The translations under genes were made by a program, and so were the position numbers. The notes beneath the pieces were generated by a model. The model was not told the origin of the DNA. It was given only the letters and a program-made list of their open reading frames with translations, and searched no databases. DNA of 64,000 bases, taken from positions 14,746,501 through 14,810,500 of the forward strand of contig NC_088787.1 of assembly GCF_949628265.1 (NCBI RefSeq), read 5' to 3'. Positions within the stretch are counted from its first letter, which is position 1. Each line of letters begins with the position of its first letter. Positions 27,069-36,500 of this stretch are shown piece after piece. This DNA comes from Cloeon dipterum. Taxonomy: Eukaryota; Arthropoda; Insecta; Ephemeroptera; Baetidae.

Positions 27069-29240
27069 TCACTCATCGCAGAGGAGGCGGAAAGTTGTGA
27101 GGCCAGCGGCCACGCAGGCGGTCAGTTCGATCCAGAAGCGGCGCGATGGCGTGGGTCGGGCCGCCATCAGGCAGGCCAGCGGCACCAAGATGTGCAGCAG
27201 GTCGGGCACCATCAGGGCCACGTCCCGCACCACCTGGTGGGCCAGACCACGCGCGGCCAGCACATTCTCCACGAACTGGTCGCGGGCGGCCAGGAAGGCG
27301 TGCACCATGCCAACGGCCACGATTGGCAGCACGCCGCGGCTCGTCACGTTGACTTCGCGGTCGGCCAACCGCAGCACCGCGTAACTCGCGCCAACCTGAC
27401 ACCAAAAATGAGAATATTAGTGATAGAAATTCGGGAGGATAGAGAAGCACAGCTTTACTATGTACATATCAATTCACAATTTGCGGAAGCCCTTTTAGAA
27501 CATTTAATGTACCTATACTATTTCAACAAGTATAAAATAAATTTTGCATAAAATAGAGGAATCAAATAGGTAATTAAACCTAGTGGTCTCAGCCACAAGA
27601 TTTAAGGCGGCGGCTGGCGGGACCGGCTTAGCCAAATTTTTTTCCCGGCGGCGGCTGCCCATTTTTACCAGCGGTTGAAAAAATTATTTAATTGAGGAAA
27701 GATTGAACCGTACCTCTGAGACAGTGAAGTACAGTTGATGATGCCATTGCGTGTAAAAATCGTCGTTCCAATAATTGAGGTAGGACCACCAGCTGTAGTA
27801 ATGCGGGAAGAGAGCGGTTAGGAAAAGTAGGGCCATTGGAAAGCGTAGGCGGCCGTTTACGGCCAGCATGGCCATCCGCTTGATGGCCTCGTATAGGGCC
27901 ACGATGGCCAGAACAGTCAGCATCCATATGAGCAGCACGTTGCGGGTCGCGTTAAAATAAAAATGCTTGTAGGAAGCCACCCCAGTCTCATAGGTGCCCT
28001 GGAAAATCGAAATTGATTAGTTACGTGATAGTGTGATCGAGTTCATGATTAGACGTAATTTTCCAGTGGGAGGTTGGTTGCATCCTGTAGTTTATCAAAG
28101 TTAAGTTTAATTTAAGTTAAGCTTTTTACAGAAAATTTGTGAAAAAATCATTTTTGCCTTTAACTCAAAGAATAATACATATATGTAATTTGGTTCAATA
28201 CATATCAAAGCTAAGAAGTGTGCTCATAATAAGATTCTGGCTCAGCCCATAAAAAACCCAAGAAGTGTGCACATGATGAGAATGTGGCTCAACCCATAAC
28301 AAAAGCATGGATTGTGACACTTTTGATTTTTGTACTAATACAAAAAAAATCATGTAGCTTACATAAATCTTTTACAAGTATCTGCCCTTAAAAAATTGTG
28401 GCAACCGTTTAACCATAAAGGCTATATGGATGCGCCGATAGTATTTCTCTCAGTGTACAAGATAAAATTTATGAAAAAGCCGAAAATGCTTAAAATTTTC
28501 CATAGGCTACCGTTTTAATATTTGATAAAATCGGATCAAAGTTTGCATGCGAATCAAGCTGCGGGTAATGTCTCCTTATTGGAATTTATGATTTATTATA
28601 CCAGAAGGGAAATTTAGCTCAAATTATTATTCTTGCTCTTAGTCAAATACAATAAAATACATTGAATAAAAAGATTTCAGGTAAGAAAGGGCGAACAGTA
28701 ATACTAGCGAAATTCGCACATCATTGGGCAGACCGTGACAGGAGGGATCAAAATCAAGTAAAAAATCATTGACAAACAATTAAATATTTTCGAAAAATCT
28801 GAAATAGTGCCCTTAACCGGTCGATTTTACCCATCGAATTATTACAGGCACGTGAAATAAAAATGCTAAGTGTTTAAAAAGTCTATTGATTAATTCTTTA
28901 AAAGATTCCTTTCTGATAAGAGAACATTTGGGGTGGGTTTCACAGTTGGTGGCTGCGAATGCGTTGTGACTGCGCCAAGCGCAGACGAAGATTAATGAGT
29001 GCACTCCGGAATCGATTTCATCCCTGCCGCTCCAAATCAGGAATCTAACTGCTCCCCCAGAAGAGTATGCTGCCAAACTAGTTTTTGGTTGCCAGCGATG
29101 CTTATCGCGACAAGTGCGGGGCGAGTTGAGCGATTCGGTCGAATACTCACTTTAAAAATAGTATCCCAGCAACTGCAAGTGCACGTGAATTTGTCGACCT
29201 TGCGGGCGTACTTGGACCAGTACTTGGAGAGCACAGCCAT
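27069..29240 (-). CDS. Multi-pass membrane protein of unknown function
   Basis: Three coding exons on the minus strand, 29240-29151, 27998-27714 and 27395-27069, give 233 aa with all junctions in phase 0. The start chosen is the first in-frame ATG (MAVLSKYW) after a strong acceptor at 29306. An unspliced ATG at 29345 would add 35 residues. Hydrophobic segments lie near residues 51-70, 80-97, 144-158, 181-205 and 211-230. Notable is the aromatic stretch FPHYYSWWSYLNYWNDDFY near 91-109. A cluster of three cysteines (CTCSC) sits near 20-24. I do not recognise the family. It is divergent with, and about 0.8 kb from, the Rab gene. Introns hold a MITE fragment and a dispersed repeat. Gene reality is well supported by frame continuity and codon content; function is open. 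Confidence 0.75.
27581..27676. repeat. Truncated hAT-like MITE in an intron
   Basis: It starts TAGTGGTCTCAGCCACAAG, with a hAT-type YARNG terminus, and continues AAGGCGGCGGCTGG and GACCGGCTTAGCC. This matches the end of the intact element at 15792-16068 (reverse orientation). The second terminus is not found. It lies in the last intron of the membrane-protein gene. Confidence 0.55.
28213..28306. repeat. Two-copy diverged 47-bp tandem repeat
   Basis: AAGAAGTGTG-CTCAT begins at 28213, and AAGAAGTGTG-CACAT begins exactly 47 bases later at 28260. Both units continue with a GGCTCA-CCCATAA block at the same offset. The pair lies in the first intron of the membrane-protein gene. Confidence 0.75.
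28470..28806 (+). repeat. Dispersed repeat, copy B
   Basis: Matches the reverse complement of 20541-20780 in ordered blocks. It contains about 88 additional bases (roughly 28621-28709) absent from copy A. No coding potential. It lies in the intron between the first two coding exons of the membrane-protein gene. Confidence 0.7.
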
Positions 29241-30035
29241 GTGCAGCGGCGGCAGCGCCAGCGGCAGTGCCAGCCCTGCGAGGGCCGCCACCGTCGCTCC
29301 CCGCACTGAAACAGAGCACAAAAGATAAGCCTCACCGACAGACATTAATTTCCATGGTAGTATGGGGGGCGCAAGAAATGAATAATGCACGCTGCTCGAG
29401 AACAACGGACCAAATTAGAGTGTGCGAAAATAATTAACAATGCAGAGACGAGCCGCGTGCCACTCGTCCCGCGGGTTGCATAAGGGGGCAAACTGCTTAT
29501 TACGCGAGAGCACGCGTGTCTATATAGTGAATCTGGAGCAGAGCCAGATTTCACCCCAAATTTTCCTGCTGCGTCCTCGCGACTTGCTAATTACATGCCC
29601 CAGAGTTAATTACCCCCCACGCCTTGAGATCGAATACTTGCTTGTGTGCGCTCAGTTTCGTCATCAAGGTGCACCCGAGCGAAAGAGATCACCCTGGCAA
29701 CGATCTGGCAGCCTCCTTCCGCTCGAGCACAGACTCCGCGTTAAAGGAGGATAGGGAAAAGTATAAGAGCGAGAGCGAGAGCGGCCGCCTAAGCGATCAG
29801 CCAGAGGTGTGGCTTCGGGACAAGCGGCGGCCCAACAAAGACCAAGAGGCGCTATTTCTGGCACACAATAACAAACAAAAAGCGGCAAAGGGCGCGAAAC
29901 AACACTCACTGGACAGCTAGAGCGAGCGACGTACACGCGGCGCCGCCAGCCAGCTGACTGAGACTGACGAGCGGTGGAGGGTGGCTCTGGGGTGGATGCA
30001 TGACTCACTCATGGATCGATAGGGGTGAGTCCAAC
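29241..30035. promoter_or_regulatory. Shared divergent promoter region (membrane protein / Rab)
   Basis: About 0.8 kb between two head-to-head genes, GC-rich relative to its surroundings. On the minus strand, TCAGT-type initiators near 29960-29970 are followed by a strong donor (GTGAGTG near 29912). That would join a non-coding exon to the acceptor at 29306. No TATA box stands out. A bidirectional promoter is plausible but unproven. Confidence 0.4.
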
Positions 30036-31604
30036 ATGGCGATCGAGTGCACAGGCACCTACAAAATTCTCGTGCTGGGTGACTCGAATGTGGGCAAAAC
30101 GTGCATCGTCCACAGGTACTGCGATGAGAGGTACTACGACACCTACATCTCCACCATAGGTACGCACCCTGACGCGCCTCCGACACCTGACTCGCTCACT
30201 CACACTCTGACACCCTCTTACAGGCATAGACTTCAAGCAGAAGATCATAAATTTGGACGGGAAACCTGTCAAGCTGCAGATATGGTGAGTCCCTTTCAGG
30301 GCAACTGTTCATTCAGCTCATGTCAGGTCGAGGAACGGATTCTGCTGGGTTTGGTTCATTTATTCAAGTATGTTTTTTGCAGCCATTCTATATAGCTTCG
30401 GCTTTTTAATTTAATATTTTTAAAATTTGACCTTTCAATGAAAATTATATGTCATTCTTACCCTCTTAAAGGGAAAAATTTGGTCTCGAAAATTTGAATA
30501 TAATTTTGATATTATTATAGTTGTTTATTGCGCGCAAACTGACAGGATCGATAATTGTTGCTCTCAGCTGGTACGCTGTACCAGAGCATACTTGGATAAT
30601 GTTCTGCGCACTTTTATACAAAATTTACATTGCGCAGATGTCTGGAGCGACGGAGAAAGTAATGAAATAAGAGATGAATTGCGAGCGGCTTTAAAAATCG
30701 ATAAATGTATTCCATTACAAAATATTTAATATCTTATCGCTGCATTCTGTCACTTCTAGTTACATGAAAATACGACAAAACTTCGTGAATGACAAATTTA
30801 TAGCAATAATATATTTCAGGGATACGGCGGGACAGGAACGGTTCCGAACCTTGACAACGGCCTACTACAGAGGTGCAATGGGAATCCTTCTCATGTACGA
30901 CGTCACAAGCCTAGAATCATTCAACCACCTTTCATACTGGCTCAGAAATATTGAGGAGGTATAGATGTACAAATATTAACTTACACCGTTAAAAAAATTG
31001 ATTGTTTTACAGAACGCCTCTCCCGATGTGATAAAAGTATTGGTGGGAAACAAGTGTGACCATATAAGTCACAGATGCGTCGAGACTGAACGTGGAATTA
31101 AAGTGAGTAAATTAATATTTGGAAATATACCAGACTTTGCAATTTCGTTTTTAGATTGCAGAAACTTTTGAAATGCCCTTCTTTGAGGTGTCTTGCAAAC
31201 AAAATATCAACATCGAACGCGCATTCCTCACCCTGGCAAGGAACATAAGAGAGCAATGCGATTCCAAACAGGTTTGTTGATTATATAATCAATTTTTGGA
31301 ACATTCATATTAAAAATAACTTCAATATTTCCCATTTTTATCCACTCAGAGGCCTATATTTCCCTATTTATTTTAGATCGGATTTTTTTTCAAACAACTA
31401 ACGTGGCATTGTAACAAATTTTAAAATATTTTTGGGGCAACACAACAGTACCATCGATGCAAATATTTTTGGCAACATCAAATTGATTTTGAACTTTCTC
31501 TTATTTTGAAGGTTTTGGGCAATGAACGTGAAAAGAGCTCGTCGGAAATCAAGCTTAGCGGCGACAGCACGCGGATCACGGAACAGTGGCGCTGCAATTG
31601 CTGA
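30036..31604 (+). CDS. RabX4: RabX4-like small GTPase
   Basis: Membrane-traffic GTPase. Six coding exons: 30036-30159, 30224-30284, 30820-30958, 31013-31102, 31155-31271 and 31512-31604 (207 aa). P-loop GDSNVGKT is at 15-22, switch I contains YISTIGIDFKQK, WDTAGQE is at 62-68 and NKCD at 121-124. EVSCKQN takes the place of the usual SAK-type guanine motif. The last exon ends in CNC, a Rab CXC geranylgeranylation signal, which fixes the otherwise hard-to-find terminal exon. The sequence is of the Rab8/10/15-like type and, as I remember it, closest to insect RabX4 ([29 protein letters not shown]). The exact orthology is my inference. It runs tandem with the kinase gene downstream. Confidence 0.8.
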
Positions 31605-31716
31605 TCTCCCAAGACTGATAGGATTGACCACTATTTTATACCTTGCTGGCGAGGACGAACGATCGCACACACATACACAAACGAATTGCCGCACGGACAT
31701 AACAGACCGAACGCGT

Positions 31717-31730
31717 GCATATATATATGA
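31717..31730 (+). promoter_or_regulatory. Candidate TATA box of the NEK-like kinase
   Basis: GCATATATATATGA lies in the 252-base gap between the Rab stop (31602-31604) and the kinase ATG (31857), about 130 bases before that ATG. Composition and position only. Confidence 0.35.
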
Positions 31731-31856
31731 AAAAGTGAGAGAATCAGCTGCATTTCTAGTGCGTAGTGTTTGCGCGGCGGTTGTCATGGTGTTGAGAGCC
31801 GAAACCAGAATTATTGTATAGGAACCTGCATCATTATACGTGCTGCTGGCGGCGAC

Positions 31857-34800
31857 ATGGCTGACCTGATCCCAGGATACGACAAGGTCCGCACCGTCGG
31901 CAAGGGTAACTCCGCCTCGCACCCTGACCGCTTCTTTGGCACAAAGTCGCCCCTACCCCGGTTTATTTTCCCTCGTGGAAATCACATTTTCAATGTGGAC
32001 GTTATTCGATTGTATGATTATCACTTGATACTGTGAGACTACAAAACTCTGTCATGGCTTTTTAACTGTCGCGGCTGAGCAATAAAAACTTGGATATTGC
32101 ACAAGTGTGTACCTTTCCCATTGCTCCAACTCCTATAGATTAAATTTATGAGTTCCAGTTTTGACCTCCGTTTATTTCTGTGCAAATAACGGATTCTCAT
32201 TGAAAAATCGTGTTTTGAAATTGATTTATTTGTCCAAAACCGACTAAATTAACTATTAATATGCCAAAATTTTAAAATGTGTAAAATTCATAAAAAAATA
32301 ATGAAATTTGAAATTATAAATCGCTGTAAATCTAAAAATCTTATTTGTCTCAAGCTTATAATATATTTTTCACGCGGAGAAAATAAATTTTTATTTGGAA
32401 ACGGTTAAAACTGTAAATTAAAAATATGGCAACAATATGCAAATACAGTATATAGCTGAATTGCTAGTTAATAGCTAAGGAAATTTCATTAAATCAAAAT
32501 ATAACTTTTTACTGAAACACCGACTGTGTTAGTAAAAAATCAACTCTTTAACACTCCCTTGCGAAATCAGGTGCATTTGGCCATGCCATTCTTTATCGGA
32601 GACACGTCGATGGCCTCATGGTGGTCATCAAACAAGTTCAGCTGACCGAGCTGGAAGCTACTGAACGCCAGCTGGCCCTTAACGAGGTTCAGGTCCTCGC
32701 CAGTCTCAACCACCCAAATATCATCAGGTAAAAGCGGGTGACATTTAATACTGATCCGAGATAAATAAAAGAAAATATTCAAAAGATACATTCGGAGCTT
32801 TGAAAGAGGAGGTTCGTTGCTGATAGAAATGGAATACGCGGACGGAGGGACTTTGGCACAGTTGCTAGGGCCGCGGAATACACCTCTCTCGGAAAGGGCC
32901 GTTTTGCATATTTGGTCGCAGCTGTCGTCTGCTCTGGCGCATATGCACTCAAGAGGCGTTTTACACCGCGACCTAAAAACAGCCAACGTTTTCCTGACGT
33001 CCAGTCTCCAAGTCAAAGTTGGCGATTTCGGAATATCTAAAGTATTTGTAAAATTTTGGGCGACTTTGTTAACTAACTAGAAAGTAATGATTTCAGGTTC
33101 TGACGTCACGAGCACAGGCGCAGACGATTTTAGGAACGCCTTACTACCTGAGCCCCGAGATGTGCCAGGGACTCGAGTACGGTTCCAAATCGGATATTTG
33201 GGCCTCGGGGTGTATCCTGTATGAAATGATGAGCTTGAGGAAACCGTTTGACGGGGAAAATTTGCCTGCATTGGTGGCCAGAATAATCGCGGTAAAATAT
33301 TAAGTCTACGACGCTGGAGTATGCAACCGGGAGCATTGCGAAATGTGGCCGGCTGCATACTTACAGCATTGAACAAATTTTCACTGCGTTCTCGCCATCA
33401 CAAACGTAGGGCATGTTCGAGCCGTTAGACAGCAAGCAATACTCGCAAGGGTTGCGAAGCTTGGTCGGATCGATTTTGCAACGCGATCCTGAAAAGAGAC
33501 CTTCGGCAGCGGAAATTTGCGAAGAATGGCTGCCACCGCTGCTGTTGGGCCTCTCTCGCCTGCGGCTTTCGATTAGGAGGAGCCGATCGGTGGTGTACAA
33601 ATGTGCGCCCACGATGGAAACAATAGAAGCGATTCCCCTACCACCCACATCCACCCTGGCTGACTTTTCAGCCGGACCTGCCCACTGTCTTGCATTGACC
33701 ACGGGTATTTACAATTTTAAACTTTTAAAATCCCCTAACGTGATGCCATTAAGGTTGTTTTTCTATTAAAAATATTAAAAGTGCAAAGGAAAATTAACCA
33801 TCCAAAAAAAATGAACAGAGAAGTTTTTGTTAAAAATTAAAATTGAAAAAGAAGTTGAGTAGGTTCAGTTTTAAATTTGAAAATGTTTTGAGCAAATCCC
33901 TACTAACTTGATCACATCAATAAAATTTGCAAAGACAACCAATATTTTCCTCTCGAAAAAATTTTCCTTTTTTAAAGAAATTATATAGATCGTCTAGAAA
34001 AAAAATAATTAATTCTGTCTGCTTATTAATTACCTATTGAAATTTTACAAAAACAAATCCTTTTTCAAGAGGGAGATGTTTATGAGTGGAAGGGAGATGA
34101 GTTGCCTGTTGTGGTAAGGGACGTTCGAGAGCGACGATTGAGCCTGGTTGCAGCTGGGTTGGGGTTCAGCATTGTGGGCAGCGAAAGTGGCGTTTTAGTT
34201 TCCTGGGGCCAGGGACAAGATGGGTGCCTCGGGCATGGTGATTTTGAAAATCAGAACACGCCGCGGATCATAGGTGGACATCAATATTAAAATTACTTGC
34301 TTGTTTTTAATTGGGATGTTATAGAAATTCTTTTAAGTGTCGGAATATCACAAGTGAGTTGCGGAGACGATCACGTGTTAGCTTTGGATGAGGACGGTTA
34401 TGTTTTCTGTTGGGGCCAAACGCAACTTGATGGTGTGCAGAAAACGTAATTTCGTAAACTCATTTTCTTAAAAATTTTAGCATAACTTTCTTACTTCAGG
34501 GCAACACCTGTAAAAGTTCAGGCATTAGCCAATGAGAAATGTAAAATAGTGTGTGCCAGCCAAAGCTGCAGTGCAGTTATAGCTGAGGATGACTCTATTT
34601 GGGTTTGGGGAGACAACGAGGGAGACCGACTGGGATTAGACAAGCCCGGGATTCTCGGCTTCAAGGTAATAATTTTTATACGACCCTTTTATGATGTTTG
34701 ATATCCTGGTTATGTGACAGAGTAAAATTGTTAACACCACAACGCCGGTGAAACTGACAATCAAGGCGAGGGATGTTTCCATTGGAAAGGAGCAAATGGT

Positions 34801-35627
34801 TGCGATCACGCCGGACAATAGAATCGTTCTTGTTGGAGGGCCAAATAGCGGTCCAGTTCAGGGAATCAAAGGACCGGTGAAAGTGAGTCTTTCGGTGTGA
34901 AATTAATATTTTGAAGATAAGGATTTTGTAAATCCATATTGAGATGGCATGACAAAACAGCTACATACATTTGGTTACACTCCACAATGTATTTTCTGCA
35001 CGCTAAAATTGATTGAAATTTTATCGTCTATCCAAAAAAATTGCTAGCTTTTGGTAAAAACTTACCTATTGCCGGATTAAGAGGTCTAAAAAGCATGAAC
35101 TGCATTTTGTTATCTCGCGAACAAAATGATAACAAAAATTTGTCGTCATGGCAAGCGCACCCACAGTTAGCACGCTACGCCCGTATGCTAGAGCAGCCGG
35201 CGCTCGCCTTTTAAGTGCTGCCGCTCGGCAATTATCTTAAACGAAAACTCCTAAATGCGAGTTTCTATAGCTAGCGGACATTCTGTCTTCGGGATATATC
35301 GCCGCCACAGACGACCAAGTCATCTATTACTGGAGCCGCCCTGAAAAGCCAGCATCCTTATTTTCTCTTAAATTTTTCAAGACGGAAAATGAAGATGAGG
35401 GCCAAGATAAATTCGAACGTCCAAACGAAGTGCTGGCGTGCGTAACAGAAAGTCGTATTTTATTGTTTTGAAACACTCCTTTTTCCAGTGTCTACGGTCC
35501 TCGTCTTGGCGATTTGCAAACCTCGGGCCAGAATGTGTGGCTAGTGGTGCACACCGGCGCTCCTTTGCCGCCGGGCCACTCCACGGCCGCCCCTGAGTGG
35601 CTGCGCAAAGAATTGAAAGACGAGTAA
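31857..35627 (+). CDS. niki: NEK8/NEK9-type protein kinase with RCC1 repeats (niki-like)
   Basis: Serine/threonine kinase of the NIMA family. Eleven coding exons: 31857-31905, 32571-32727, 32786-33041, 33097-33291, 33410-33704, 34070-34273, 34325-34445, 34500-34665, 34721-34882, 35271-35437 and 35489-35627 (636 aa). Kinase residues about 8-275 include GKGAFG, the ATP-binding Lys37 (VVIKQ), HRDLKTAN with catalytic Asp131, DFGISK with Asp149, and GTPYYLSPE. The second half has RCC1-type blades (VSWGQGQDGCLGHGD, CGDDHVLALDEDGYVFCWG, VWVWGDNEGDRLGL-like). This layout is shared by NEK8, NEK9 and Drosophila niki, which act at cilia or in mitosis. A poly(A) signal AATAAA is at 35817-35822. Several introns are under 60 bases. 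Confidence 0.87.
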
Positions 35628-36099
35628 GACCGGAGCAGTGGCAAATTCTGCGGCGAAAGGAAAAAAATATGCTTGGCCAGACACGAGTGGCGCAGGACAT
35701 AAAAGAGACCCACCGAGAAGGATGAAATTCATTAAAATTTATATACCGTCGTGATTCAAAATTGTGTTTGCCGTCAATCGATACAAAAGTACACAAGTGT
35801 TTGGTTCCCTGAATTTAATAAAAAATATTATGCTTTTATAAAACAATGGCTTTTTACTTCAATAGTTCAACAACATTCTGAAGGAAATATCTGATTTTAA
35901 AATAATTTTACTCAAAACTCTCACATAGTTACTCATCCAATCACATAAGCTTTTAGTTGCCTTGCTCAATTTAAAAAAATATCAGAAAAATATATTTCCC
36001 ATCGTTATTTTAAGTTCTAGGCAACACAGTGCATTGAGAAACAGACCAAAAAATATTTATTTTTGAGACCTACTACGCAATTAGTCTAAACGAGAGAGT

Positions 36100-36500
36100 G
36101 CATAGGTATGTCGTGGAGCAGAGGGGGTGGTCGGAGGGGTGCTGCGGCGCTGCCATCTGCCGGGGCACCCCTTGCTCCACTCACTCACCATAGAGCACCC
36201 GCGCGGTCGCTTTTTGTGCGCGTGCCTCGGCACTGGAGGCGACGTGTGAGTCACCGCACCGACTATTGATCGACGCGCCATCTTGGTCGCACCCTTTTCG
36301 GCCGCTCTGCCGCCCCTTTCGGCCTCACAGCCGCCCCCATGGACTTTGGATAGGTCCGCAACATCGAGGTAGGTTGTGAATATTAGTTGCCCCCGTGGTG
36401 ACAGTTGTCACCTACCCTGACACGCGCTGGGCCCAGAAAACCAAGCGTTCGCCGACCTTGAGGTCACCCTTGGGGGTGGTAGGTCTCCACCACCCCCGGC
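36100..36500. promoter_or_regulatory. GC-rich promoter-like patch with YY1 motif
   Basis: CpG-rich DNA with a CGCCATCTTGG YY1-type element near 36277-36287. A possible plus-strand non-coding exon follows, ending at donor ATCGAG|GTAGGT near 36369. Read on the minus strand, the YY1 site overlaps an ATG opening a 66-codon frame of unknown reality. At 36472-36497 a 9-bp inverted repeat GGGGGTGGT / ACCACCCCC flanks eight bases. It could be a distal RUSC promoter or an unannotated RNA start. Confidence 0.4.

Noticed and set aside
26976..27551. Plus-strand 191-codon open frame
   Set aside because: It is antisense to the last exon of the membrane-protein gene. The minus-strand frame has splice sites, hydrophobic helices and continuity with the upstream exons.
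35377..35796. Minus-strand frame near the kinase 3' end
   Set aside because: Antisense shadow of the last kinase exons and 3' UTR.
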